The notes under the pieces: model-generated
What the model saw: only the letters and a program-made list of their open reading frames with translations
The model's database searches: none
Told to the model about the DNA's origin: nothing
Part shown: piece after piece, positions 45,153-54,574 of the stretch
How the letters are laid out: every line of letters starts with the position of its first letter
How positions within the stretch are numbered: position 1 is the first letter of the stretch
Program-made: the position numbers and the translations under genes
Source of the DNA: Flavihumibacter sp. UBA7668
Lineage (GTDB): Bacteria > Bacteroidota > Bacteroidia > Chitinophagales > Chitinophagaceae
Length of the DNA stretch: 64,000 nucleotides
Assembly (NCBI RefSeq): GCF_002483205.1
Contig: NZ_DLHM01000004.1
Span: 652,962-716,961 of the forward strand
Reading direction: 5' to 3'

Positions 45153-46745
45153 ATGAAAAAAATACATCAATACATATTGGCGGTATGTCTGTTTTCAACT
45201 GCAGCCTGTTCGAAATCATTTCTTGATACGGAAGATGTAACCAATGCAACAGAACAAAATTTTTATAAAACACCCAATGATGCATACAAAGCACTCGTAG
45301 GTGCTTATGATGGACTGCAGCGTGTTTGGGCAGATGGAGTTGCATTACCTCTGGCAGCAGAAATCTTATCAGACAATGCCTATGGAGGCACGGGAAATTC
45401 AGATGGATTCGGATTTCAGTTATTGGATGAGTTTGATAAATTGCGTTCTCCTGCCGATCAGAATATCTATAGCGGTAACTGGATCGCCTATTACAAAGCA
45501 ATTTATCGATGTAATATGCTGCTCGGTAAAATCGACGAAATCGATTTTAAAGGGGATGAAGAACTTCGGATGCAATACATTGCCGAAACCCGTTTTATTC
45601 GGGCCTATCTCTATTTTGATATGGTTCGTTTATGGGGGAATATACCTCTGTTAACTACCCCGTCAACTGAAAATCTGCCGCCTGCCTCTGCTGATGAGGT
45701 ATATCAGGTTATTACAGAAGATCTTGTATATGCTGCAGAAAATCTACCGGCTATTGCACGTCCTGCTCAACCCGCAGCAAGTTTCGGAAGAGTTACCAGG
45801 TGGGCCGCAGCGTCTATGATTGGCAGAGTTTATTTGTATTATACCGGGTATTATGGCAAGGCTGATTTGGTGGGATTGGTTACCAAAACACAGGCACTTG
45901 GCTATTTAGAAGAAGTGATTTCAGGCAGCGGGCATGAATTGCTTTCTGATTTCTCCCATCTATGGCCTGCTGCATCCCTGGATGATTTTGCAGGAGAGGA
46001 CAACCTTGAAACTATTTTCTCTATAAGGTATACCTATACTAGTGATTATGATGGAAATACAGATGGAAATCACTGGATGGTGATGATGGGTATGCGGGAG
46101 CAAAGCAGTTTCCCTTATGGAAATGGATGGGGCGGTTCAACTGTCAATCCTAAATTATGGAATGCATTTTCCGCTACTGATACACGTAAGAGTGCAAGTA
46201 TTATTTCAATTGCTGATGAAGAAATCGATTTTACCATGAAAGCCAATCAACGGGAATACACCGGCTTTTATAATAAAAAATATTCCCCCATGTCCGATGA
46301 AGCGGGGAACAGTCTGGCCGTAAAGCTCGGTGCTGTCAATTTTATGATAGGCCAATTTCAGGATTATACGGCTATCCGGTATGCGGATGTATTACTGATG
46401 GCAGCGGAGTTGGGGGCAGCCAATGCCCAGGATTATTTTGATAAAGTACGCCAACGTGCTTATGGAAATAATTTCACTTCTTTAGCAGTGAGTCAGGAAA
46501 ATATTATGAAAGAAAGACGGCTGGAGTTTGCAGGAGAGGGCATTCGGTACTGGGACCTGCTTCGGCAGGGTATTGATGCTGCAGCAGCAGCGATTGCTGA
46601 AAGTACCATTGTTGAAAATGGAGGAGTGGCTACTGCAAAAACCATAGCTGCGGATAAAATAAAACAAACTATGGGGTTGCAGCAGATACCCAATACCCAA
46701 ATAACCTTGTCCAATAATGTACTGGTACAAAACGCCGGCTGGTAA
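45153..46745 (+). CDS. SusD/RagB-type glycan-binding lipoprotein
   Basis: SusD lipoproteins form the lid on the SusC barrel and bind glycan at the cell surface. The product is 530 residues from the ATG at 45153. An ATG at 45138 is also possible, but the later one is preceded by an A/G-rich stretch (AAAGAAGAA) and gives a compact signal peptide. The lipobox reads TAACSKSFL. SusD N-terminal and RagB domains follow, with the typical phrases ETRFIRAYLYFDMVRLWGNIPL and, near the C-terminus, IMKERRLEFAGEGIRYWDLLR. It pairs with the SusC gene, whose stop lies 18 bp upstream of this start. Confidence 0.95.
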   Translation: MKKIHQYILAVCLFSTAACSKSFLDTEDVTNATEQNFYKTPNDAYKALVGAYDGLQRVWADGVALPLAAEILSDNAYGGTGNSDGFGFQLLDEFDKLRSPADQNIYSGNWIAYYKAIYRCNMLLGKIDEIDFKGDEELRMQYIAETRFIRAYLYFDMVRLWGNIPLLTTPSTENLPPASADEVYQVITEDLVYAAENLPAIARPAQPAASFGRVTRWAAASMIGRVYLYYTGYYGKADLVGLVTKTQALGYLEEVISGSGHELLSDFSHLWPAASLDDFAGEDNLETIFSIRYTYTSDYDGNTDGNHWMVMMGMREQSSFPYGNGWGGSTVNPKLWNAFSATDTRKSASIISIADEEIDFTMKANQREYTGFYNKKYSPMSDEAGNSLAVKLGAVNFMIGQFQDYTAIRYADVLLMAAELGAANAQDYFDKVRQRAYGNNFTSLAVSQENIMKERRLEFAGEGIRYWDLLRQGIDAAAAAIAESTIVENGGVATAKTIAADKIKQTMGLQQIPNTQITLSNNVLVQNAGW

Positions 46746-46769
46746 TTGTTCATTCTAAAACAACAACCT

Positions 46770-48194
46770 ATGTTATCAAATAAAAAAATAGGAATCCTAC
46801 TTTTAATGGGACTTGTCTTCCTGCTGTCCTGTAAAAAAGACAATTATAGTCTGGGTAATCTTCCTGGGTCGGATGCGCTTAAGTTTGAGGTGCTGCAGGA
46901 TCTGCAGGTTGATCCGGGTGGAAATACGGTTTATCTGGTTAATAATTCACCCCAAACAGTGCCCGTTTGGGATTACGGTACGGGAGTCTCCAACCGACAG
47001 CGAGATACCATACGATTTGCGTTTAAGGGTGATTATGTTATTAAATATGCTGCTGTTACAGGAGGAGGTCTGGTAGCTGCTGATCCGGTAACCATAACAG
47101 TTACTGAAGACAATCTGAATTATGTAAATGATCCCTTGTGGACTTTGTTATCAGGAGGAGTTGGACAGGAAAAAACCTGGGTATTGGATGCGAATGAAAA
47201 CGGGGATAAAAAATTCTTTACCAGTCCGATTTATTTTGCCGGGCAAGATAATGCTTATGGCAGTAAATCGACTGATGGGAAAACGGTTGAATGGACACAG
47301 GTTTGTACAGATCCCAGCGGACCTAATTGCTGGACATACGGACCTAATTATACCTCTGATACCTGGGCTGCAGAAAAAAGAGATTACGGGTTCATGACCT
47401 TTAGTTTGAAAGGCGGACCATTTTTGAAAACGGATCATAAAGGGGTGGCGGGAATCGCAACAGAATCAGGAACCTATTTCCTGGATGTCAATACCCTAAC
47501 TCTCAGCACAAGTAATGCAAGTCCGCTTTTTGTTTCCTATACACCAAATGATGTGAATTCTGTGTATAGCTGGAGAATCCTTTCACTGACTGAAAATACT
47601 ATGCAACTGGCGGTGAAAAACAAAGCCAAGGATGAATTCCAGGTGCTCAATTATTTATCAAAAACCTATAGTGATAACTGGACACCACCTCCACCGCCGG
47701 CTGCTCAACCGGATGAAGGATATAATCCAAGCTTCAAGCCAGGAGAACTGCTGGGCATGCTAACTGGTGGAGTAAACAGTGGTCGGTTCTGGACCCTTGA
47801 TGCGAACGGAAATCCTATTGATTGGATTGCGAAAGGAAATGGCTGGACCATTGATAAATCTTCATCTTATAACTGGGGATGGAATGAAAGCTGGGACGAT
47901 GCGGTGAAAAATTCCTGGATCCGGTTTGATCAGATAGGTGGACAGCATTATACCCGTTTTCAAAATGGGATAACAACCAATGGAACATTTACTATTGATG
48001 AAGCAACCAATGAAATTACCCTTGTTGGTAATACGTTGCTAACCAATGCCGCCAGCTGGATGAATCCAACTACCAATAAACTAAAAGTGGTAAAAGCATT
48101 TACTACTGATTTCAGAACAAAGGGAATCTGGTTTGGAACCAGTTATGACGCTACCAAGGATGAATGGTTCGCTTTCCATTATATAATTCCGTGA
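46770..48194 (+). CDS. SusE/F-position surface lipoprotein with internal duplication
   Basis: This 474-residue lipoprotein (lipobox LLSCKKD) is the last gene of the PUL. An upstream in-frame TTG at 46746 exists, but the ATG at 46770 gives the normal signal. After a PKD-like N-domain, two related modules start at about residue 125 (TLLSGGVGQEKTWVLDANENG) and about residue 329 (GMLTGGVNSGRFWTLDANGNP). They are separated by a proline-rich linker (TPPPPPAAQPDEG). The place in the locus and the lipid anchor suggest a surface glycan-binding protein with two binding modules, rich in Trp. No catalytic motif is visible. Confidence 0.8.
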   Translation: MLSNKKIGILLLMGLVFLLSCKKDNYSLGNLPGSDALKFEVLQDLQVDPGGNTVYLVNNSPQTVPVWDYGTGVSNRQRDTIRFAFKGDYVIKYAAVTGGGLVAADPVTITVTEDNLNYVNDPLWTLLSGGVGQEKTWVLDANENGDKKFFTSPIYFAGQDNAYGSKSTDGKTVEWTQVCTDPSGPNCWTYGPNYTSDTWAAEKRDYGFMTFSLKGGPFLKTDHKGVAGIATESGTYFLDVNTLTLSTSNASPLFVSYTPNDVNSVYSWRILSLTENTMQLAVKNKAKDEFQVLNYLSKTYSDNWTPPPPPAAQPDEGYNPSFKPGELLGMLTGGVNSGRFWTLDANGNPIDWIAKGNGWTIDKSSSYNWGWNESWDDAVKNSWIRFDQIGGQHYTRFQNGITTNGTFTIDEATNEITLVGNTLLTNAASWMNPTTNKLKVVKAFTTDFRTKGIWFGTSYDATKDEWFAFHYIIP

Positions 48195-48254
48195 GGCTCT
48201 GCTAAATAATTGTACACGATTTTCTTTTGCAATGCGTGTTTAGCTGGCAGCCAC

Positions 48255-48303
48255 ATGGTACCCGTAATCAGCCATTCGGTTGAAATGGGTACCATTTTTT
48301 TTT
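48255..48303 (+). terminator. Intrinsic terminator of the PUL operon
   Basis: The 9-bp outer stem is ATGGTACCC (48255-48263) with GGGTACCAT (48287-48295). An inner 6-bp stem has a 4-nt loop (48268-48273 with 48278-48283, one G-U pair). A run of nine T follows. It lies 60 bp past the last PUL gene. Confidence 0.88.
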
Positions 48304-48454
48304 AATAATTTTATGGTTAAATTAAAAAATTGATGGGTTTAATTGATATATAGCAACACCTTGATTGTACTAATTGAAAAGTTTATCTAATTTTACAGAA
48401 TCGTTCCCCTCGTTCCAATTATCCCCCTTTTTTTATTTTAACCCTGACTCAGCC

Positions 48455-51400
48455 ATGAAACTGAACCTATCCGTATGGTCCGTATTATTCCTTTTGCTTC
48501 CCCTCTCTTTTTTCGGACAAATGCACCCTATTTACAGGGATGCGGATTCAACAACCAGTGTAAAATCGATGCATTTCATAGATGAAGGGGAGGGCTATGT
48601 TGTATTTGATAAATGGTTTGGTCATGCAATAGATTCCGGAAGGACAATTCAACGTTTGGATATTACAAGTACCAACGTAAACTTCGGAACATATCAGGTA
48701 GATTTTAGCAAAGGATTTGTCGTAAATGGCTTTAATTCAATAAATGAAAACAGGGTCTTTGTTTATGGTCAAATCGCAGGTATTTCATCTGTTTTACTGA
48801 CCCTGGATAAAGGCAAAACCTATACCCTGGTCTATCATAATTTGAATATGGAAATGCCTCCCGGAGAAGGAATAACCAATATGATTTTCCCCGGGAATGG
48901 AGACCGGGGTATTGCTGTAAATGCAGGAGAAATATTATTGAGTACAGATCGTGGAGCTAGCTGGCAAGCGGTTTTTTCGGATTATAGTAATGATTTGAGA
49001 GGAATTGATTGGATCAACGAAACTACTATACTGGTTTACAGTAACAGCCGAATCCTTAAAACGACAGATGGAGGAACTACGTGGTCGGACGTTTATATCC
49101 CCGGAGCAGCATTGATTTCAATCGATTTTATTACATCAACCAAGGGCTGGGCGATTAATGGACCCTATTTGTACAGAACTGTTGATGGTGGTCTTAACTG
49201 GGAAGAAATGAATCCTGAACAGTCCTACGATCCTTTTGGTTCTATTTATTTCCGATCAGACAGTGTTGGCTTCATGAATGGTTCTGCTTTTACAACCCTA
49301 ATGACAACGGATGGTGGCTATTCATGGGAACCTTTACATAGATTCGATCCATTTCAGTCAGGAACCAGAGAACATCGGGTTATGGCAATTGTCCGTAGTA
49401 GTAATAGTTTGTTCGTTGGAGGAGCTCATGGAAATATCGAAAGGCTTAGGATTTATGATGCAAGTCCATTACCTAAAGCTGTTTTTCTTGTCGACAGTTC
49501 AGATTATGCAAACAGCCAGCAGTTATTGCTAAAAAACTATTCCAATAAAAAAAGACGATTTAACTGGTTGCACCAGGGCAACTTAATTGCTGAAACCTAT
49601 GACGCAAGTATTATTACCGATCGTAGCAAGGCTGATACAATTCAACTAATTGCTACTAGCGGACTGAATAGTGATACGATGACAATCGTTTTGCCATCCA
49701 GAGTTGTTGACCAAAGCTGCGATGCTGAATTCAATTTCCAGATTGATTCAACCGAAATACAGGTAAGTGCAATTAGTCAAAATCCTGGAGAACTTCATTA
49801 CTGGAATATGGGAGATGGCCAGTTGAGAAACGGATTAGCCGCTTTCAGGTATTCTTATCAAGCAACTGGAACTTATATAGTAGAGCATATTCTGTATAAT
49901 GATGAAACCGGTTGTGCTGATACAATATTCCATGAAATTAAAATCCAGCGGTTAGCAAGTTGTTTGCAAGGGGAAATAGAAGTTAAGCAGAATGGATTAA
50001 TAATCAATGAGCGAAAATTCCAATTTCATCTGGACACCCTTATAGAAAAGAATCCAACCACTCAGCTGACTTGGAACTTTGGTGACGGTCAGACAAGTAA
50101 TCTGGATTCGCCAACCCATCAGTTTGTTAAACCGGGTAATTATGAGGTTTGTCTGACTCTTTTGAATCGTGCTACGAATTGCAGTTCTCAGTTTTGTACC
50201 AATCTTGTAATTGAACCAAATTCGGATAGTTGCAGTGCCAAATTTAATAGTTTCACAAAAGGGAGTGATCCGGCTGTTCAGGTATCCGACCGAATGGTTT
50301 ATCTGCAAACTGTAGATCAGCTCAATAAGGAGCGAATATTGCACACATGGAGAATAGATGGAAGAGATACTTTGAATACAGGAAATGAAGGGGATTTCTC
50401 TGCTTATTTCTTTCAGGATAGTCAGCTGGCAGGGTTTTCAGGAATAACAGGGGACGAATGTTCATCGGATTTGATAGCCGCTATACATGTGGATTCACTG
50501 AATAGAAGTGTTCAGCATTTTGTTTACGATCCGGCTACTGGTTGCAGAGATAGTTTTACACTGGTAGTTCGGGTGCCGACCAAAAAAATTATAAGTTTTA
50601 TAGCCCGCCCTGATGATCAGTTGCCAGGAGGCTTACGAATTCATGCTTTGGATAACCGTGATAGTATGGGGGTTCCGCATTATTCTGTCTGGAACATAAC
50701 ATCTGGAGAAAATAATTATTTTACCGGTGATTATACGGAAGGAAATCAAACGCTGAATCATGCTTTTGATGCAGCAGGAAACTATCGTATTTCAGTTGCT
50801 GAAAACACTTGTGAAGATAGCCGGAGAGAAGTATATTATACTAATTATACAATAAGCTCGGTTGGATGTCCGGCTTATGTTCCACAAATCTTTTATAAGC
50901 AATCCAATCTGTCAGATCCTCTGTTGATTTCTTTCCGCGATAGTTCTGACAGATTCAGTCAATATCAAACCAACAAAATGACCTGGTATTTCGGAGATGG
51001 AGATAGTTCCTTCAATGCCAGACCGGAACATAAATACAATCAGCCTGGCGTTTATACAGTTGAGCTGAAATATACCACCGCTTCCGGATGCATTAAAACA
51101 GGAACTTTTCAGGTAAAACTGGAATTGCCCTGCACAGTTACAGCTGACCTGGAGGTATCTAAAAATCCGGCAAATCCATCTACCTATACTTTCTCCAGTC
51201 CAGGCAATACAGGGGCAGGTCAATGGAAATTTGCCTGGTATTTTGGTGATGGAGACTCATCTGCTGCAAGAACCGTGTCCCATACTTATAAAACAGCAGG
51301 AAGCTTCCACGTTCAATTAAAGGTTCAGTTATCGGATGGTACATGTTCTGTAATGAAGGATACAATAATTCTGGTAGAGCCTGCTGAAGTATGCCAGCTC

Positions 51401-51892
51401 AAAGCATCCTATTCAACCATTATTGATGGAAATAGTGTATTATTTAAAATAGATACCACGAGTACGGTAACCGGAAACAGTTTTCATTGGTCTTTTGGAG
51501 ATGGAAATGAAAGCACTAATGTAGTTCCTTTACATCGTTTTGATACCAGTGGTTCCTATCTGGTTTGCCTGACCATTAAAAAAGATGATAATTGTGCTAT
51601 TCAATATTGTGATTCAGTACGAATCAGCTATGCGGAATTAAGAATGATTCAGGCGTATCCCAATCCGGTACAGGGACAGATGATGGTTCAATATTTTTCT
51701 GAAAAGAATGAATCGGTTGTGTTTGAGTTAATCAGTGAATCCGGAATGGTTTTGCTGAGTAACAGGCGTTCTGTACTCTCAGGATCCAACAATATTCCAT
51801 TTGATTTATCAGGATTTAAAAATGGAATTTATGTAATAAGAACCACGTCAGTCTCCGGTGTTCGACAGTTTTTCCGAGTAGTCAAATTATAA
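48455..51892 (+). CDS. Large T9SS-secreted protein with propeller-like repeats and PKD domains
   Basis: This 1145-residue protein starts from the ATG at 48455; a TTG at 48374 would add an atypical leader. It has a signal peptide (ending FFGQ). Residues 80-310 carry photosystem-stability-factor-like repeats (LSTDRGASWQ, KTTDGGTTW, RTVDGGLNWEE, TTDGGYSWEP). Five PKD-like beta domains follow, each marked by W-x-(M/F)-GDG. The end is a type A sorting domain for type IX secretion (QAYPNPVQGQM ... GIYVIRTTSVSG). It is probably surface-attached or released, with an adhesive or binding role. It stands alone after the PUL terminator, and its 3' end overlaps the next gene by 6 bp. Confidence 0.88.
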   Translation: MKLNLSVWSVLFLLLPLSFFGQMHPIYRDADSTTSVKSMHFIDEGEGYVVFDKWFGHAIDSGRTIQRLDITSTNVNFGTYQVDFSKGFVVNGFNSINENRVFVYGQIAGISSVLLTLDKGKTYTLVYHNLNMEMPPGEGITNMIFPGNGDRGIAVNAGEILLSTDRGASWQAVFSDYSNDLRGIDWINETTILVYSNSRILKTTDGGTTWSDVYIPGAALISIDFITSTKGWAINGPYLYRTVDGGLNWEEMNPEQSYDPFGSIYFRSDSVGFMNGSAFTTLMTTDGGYSWEPLHRFDPFQSGTREHRVMAIVRSSNSLFVGGAHGNIERLRIYDASPLPKAVFLVDSSDYANSQQLLLKNYSNKKRRFNWLHQGNLIAETYDASIITDRSKADTIQLIATSGLNSDTMTIVLPSRVVDQSCDAEFNFQIDSTEIQVSAISQNPGELHYWNMGDGQLRNGLAAFRYSYQATGTYIVEHILYNDETGCADTIFHEIKIQRLASCLQGEIEVKQNGLIINERKFQFHLDTLIEKNPTTQLTWNFGDGQTSNLDSPTHQFVKPGNYEVCLTLLNRATNCSSQFCTNLVIEPNSDSCSAKFNSFTKGSDPAVQVSDRMVYLQTVDQLNKERILHTWRIDGRDTLNTGNEGDFSAYFFQDSQLAGFSGITGDECSSDLIAAIHVDSLNRSVQHFVYDPATGCRDSFTLVVRVPTKKIISFIARPDDQLPGGLRIHALDNRDSMGVPHYSVWNITSGENNYFTGDYTEGNQTLNHAFDAAGNYRISVAENTCEDSRREVYYTNYTISSVGCPAYVPQIFYKQSNLSDPLLISFRDSSDRFSQYQTNKMTWYFGDGDSSFNARPEHKYNQPGVYTVELKYTTASGCIKTGTFQVKLELPCTVTADLEVSKNPANPSTYTFSSPGNTGAGQWKFAWYFGDGDSSAARTVSHTYKTAGSFHVQLKVQLSDGTCSVMKDTIILVEPAEVCQLKASYSTIIDGNSVLFKIDTTSTVTGNSFHWSFGDGNESTNVVPLHRFDTSGSYLVCLTIKKDDNCAIQYCDSVRISYAELRMIQAYPNPVQGQMMVQYFSEKNESVVFELISESGMVLLSNRRSVLSGSNNIPFDLSGFKNGIYVIRTTSVSGVRQFFRVVKL

Positions 51893-53032
51893 ATATCTTG
51901 CCAGAAAACTTTGTGGGTTTTCCAGTTTATATCTTCGATAACGGACACAGGCAGGATATAATAAAATTACTGCGCAAATCCATACAAGATAGACTACACC
52001 CAGGGAAAATCCATTTGGTGTTGTTGAAGGCCGGCCGAATCCAAATGCGCCAAAATTCAGCTGAGCAAAGGAATACCCTTTGACCAGAAAAATAAAGACC
52101 ATGGCAGCGTGAATAAGGTACCAGTGTAAAACATAATAAAAAAGAGGAACAGATCCGTACACTTCCAGAACATTGTTTACAGAAGCCGGCAGCCGGTTGC
52201 TTTTAAGAAATGCATATAGGAGTAATGCAATTCCTAAGAAGAATAGCGTAAAAAGCAGGGATGGGGGATATTTTTGAAGATTTATAAAGGACAGAAAGCT
52301 ATAAAAAGGCTGTACTTCAATTTTCCATTTACCAGGATCACCATATCCATTCAAAATACGCAATAAAACCCCTGTAGCGAGTAAACTCAAACCCATCCAT
52401 CCAAACCAGGAAGATGTACGATCTGCTTTGCTGAAATAGGGGCCAAATCCAAACCCAATTAAAATGATTCCAAGCCAGGAAAGGATTGGATAAGCAACGA
52501 GTAAATTATGATCTGGTCCCAGTGGCAGAAATACCTGTGCTGTTAATACCGGAATAGGATAAAAACCTTGCAATAACAGGATACTGACTCCTGCAATTAA
52601 TAAATTCTTTGCTGGTATGCGGATAAGTAATCCCATTGCAATAAATCCAATTCCAATAGTACCAATTACCTGAAAAATCAGAATATTAAAGTGAATGTTG
52701 AACCAGATTCCAAAATTTACCAGCGTCAATTCCAGTAAAACTAACCAGGTTCCTCTGAGCAGGAGCCGGTTTCGCAATAAGGTAGTATCCGGTTGTTTTA
52801 TTTGTTGCAGGTAGATGGAAACTCCTGCCAGAAAAACGAATGTTGGGGCACATAAATGCGTAATCCATCGGGTAAAAAACAAGGCAGGTGTAGTGGTTGC
52901 CAGGTTCAAAGGGTCTTCCGTTAATGCCGGTTCATGAAAAAGATCCCTCGTGTGATCCAGTGCCATAATTATCATGACCAATCCTCTTAACTGGTCTATT
53001 GCAGCGATTCGATTGCTCTTAATTATTGACAT
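51887..53032 (-). CDS. DUF1624-type (HGSNAT-like) multi-pass membrane protein
   Basis: The 381-residue product has about ten hydrophobic segments. The N-terminal phrase AIDQLRGLVMIIMALDHTRD and the following THLCAPTFVFLAGVS are the hallmark of the DUF1624/heparan-alpha-glucosaminide N-acetyltransferase family. Members are thought to transfer acyl groups across the membrane, but the substrate of bacterial ones is mostly unknown. An in-frame TTG at 53041 precedes the chosen ATG. The ModF-like ATPase gene lies directly upstream (17 bp from the ATG), so the two are likely co-transcribed. Confidence 0.87.
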   Translation of the reverse strand: MSIIKSNRIAAIDQLRGLVMIIMALDHTRDLFHEPALTEDPLNLATTTPALFFTRWITHLCAPTFVFLAGVSIYLQQIKQPDTTLLRNRLLLRGTWLVLLELTLVNFGIWFNIHFNILIFQVIGTIGIGFIAMGLLIRIPAKNLLIAGVSILLLQGFYPIPVLTAQVFLPLGPDHNLLVAYPILSWLGIILIGFGFGPYFSKADRTSSWFGWMGLSLLATGVLLRILNGYGDPGKWKIEVQPFYSFLSFINLQKYPPSLLFTLFFLGIALLLYAFLKSNRLPASVNNVLEVYGSVPLFYYVLHWYLIHAAMVFIFLVKGYSFAQLNFGAFGFGRPSTTPNGFSLGVVYLVWICAVILLYPACVRYRRYKLENPQSFLARYL

Positions 53033-53049
53033 GTGGTTCAATTTTATTA

Positions 53050-54561
53050 TCAGGATCTGTCAGTTACCTGTTTACCATTATCCAACATCATGTTTCTGGT
53101 GACAGATTGCGGTATTTCATCCGGATAATGACTTACATAAATCAGGCTAATCGAAGTTTGTTGGCAGATTCGGTCAATTAATTCCCTAAACTGTTCAATC
53201 TGGTTATTGTCAAGGCCCTGGCAGGGTTCGTCCAGAATCAATAATGGAGGAAATTTGACCAGGGCTCTTGCTACCAGGCAAATTCTTTGTACACTTGTTG
53301 CCATATCCCGCAGCAAGCTATCAGCAAATTGATGAATACCAAGAGCTTCCAGCAATTCGGATACTATTTTGGCATTTTCTATTGATGGTTGTCGATATAA
53401 ACCAACGGTATCATAAATTCCTGATTCTACAGCATGTGCAACGGTCGTATCCTGCGGAAAATATTGGAACAATTCAGGTGATACATAGCCGATCTTTTGT
53501 TTTAGCTCCCAAATTGATTCACCAGATCCTCTCTTTTTTCCAAATAAGTAAATTTGATTCGCATAAGCCTGCGGGTTATCTCCTGTGATCAGGCTCAGTA
53601 AAGTGGATTTTCCCGCTCCATTATGACCAGTCAGTGACCAGCGTTCTCCCTTTCTTATTTTCCAGTTTACACCGTCCAGAATGATTTTATTTCCATATTG
53701 AACATGACCATTAATCAGTTCCAATATTTCGTTTAAGTCTGGATTTTTCCATTTTGAAAGCCATCCATCCATTTTGTTGATTGAGCAGTTATTATCTGTT
53801 TCAGCCGACCAGGAATTAATAAAATCATTTTTAGGGGATGCCGAAAGTATTTTACCTTTTTCCAGCACAGCTACATGGGAAACAGCTTTCGGAATTTCTT
53901 TTGGTGAAAGGCTTAGCACCACATGGATACCGGATTCTATAATTTCATCAAGGAACAGTTCGAAATCGGCTCTTGCTGCCTGATCCATTCCGGACAGGGG
54001 ATTATCGAGCAGGAGCAGTGCTGGTTGTTTTACCAGTGCTGCTGCCAGCAATAAGCGCCGGGTTTCACCATTTGAAAGGAGAATTACCTGTTTGTTTAAA
54101 AGTTGTTCCAGGCGACAACGTTGTATAAGTTTTTCAATTGTCCAAATGCTATTGTAATGTTCTCTTTTTTCCTGTTCCAGATATGCTGCAACAGTTGGAG
54201 CATCTTCGGAATCGCAGGAATTAAATCGCTGCTGGTAATAGAAATTACTGGTATTGGAAAGGTTGGTAAAATGATGTCTTGCATCCAGAAATGAAACAAG
54301 ACTTCTCCAGGAGAATAGGGAGGGGGCTAATGTAGGGGGCGTTTCCTGATAGTTTGCATAAAATCCGGGATTCCAGCTTCCTCCGATTATAGGTAATTGT
54401 CCGGCTAAAGCCTTCAATAAACTTGTTTTACCTGCACCTCCGGAACCGACCAGTGCCCATGTTTCACCAGCCTGGATGGTGAAGTCCAAATCATCAAATA
54501 ATACTTTTCCATGGTGCTGAATTTTTCCTTTTTTTATGCTGAAAACGGTTCTTTTGTTCAT
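53050..54561 (-). CDS. ModF-like protein with two ABC ATPase domains
   Basis: This 503-residue soluble protein has two fused ABC domains. The first has Walker A GSGGAGKT (39-46), a signature-like LSNGETRR and a Walker B ending LLLLDNP (Asn in place of the usual Glu). The second has Walker A GHNGAGKST (312-320), no LSGGQ but ATSVQR in its place, and Walker B LLILDEP. This layout and the degenerate second signature resemble ModF/PhrA proteins. There is no membrane segment and no permease nearby, so a transport role is doubtful. It lies 13 bp downstream of the OsmC fusion gene. The function is unknown. Confidence 0.85.
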   Translation of the reverse strand: MNKRTVFSIKKGKIQHHGKVLFDDLDFTIQAGETWALVGSGGAGKTSLLKALAGQLPIIGGSWNPGFYANYQETPPTLAPSLFSWRSLVSFLDARHHFTNLSNTSNFYYQQRFNSCDSEDAPTVAAYLEQEKREHYNSIWTIEKLIQRCRLEQLLNKQVILLSNGETRRLLLAAALVKQPALLLLDNPLSGMDQAARADFELFLDEIIESGIHVVLSLSPKEIPKAVSHVAVLEKGKILSASPKNDFINSWSAETDNNCSINKMDGWLSKWKNPDLNEILELINGHVQYGNKIILDGVNWKIRKGERWSLTGHNGAGKSTLLSLITGDNPQAYANQIYLFGKKRGSGESIWELKQKIGYVSPELFQYFPQDTTVAHAVESGIYDTVGLYRQPSIENAKIVSELLEALGIHQFADSLLRDMATSVQRICLVARALVKFPPLLILDEPCQGLDNNQIEQFRELIDRICQQTSISLIYVSHYPDEIPQSVTRNMMLDNGKQVTDRS

Positions 54562-54574
54562 TCTAGTACTACTT

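Noticed and set aside
45106..45501. 131-codon minus-strand frame at the SusC/SusD junction
   Set aside because: It is antisense to SusD, and its His- and Cys-rich translation looks like a shadow frame.
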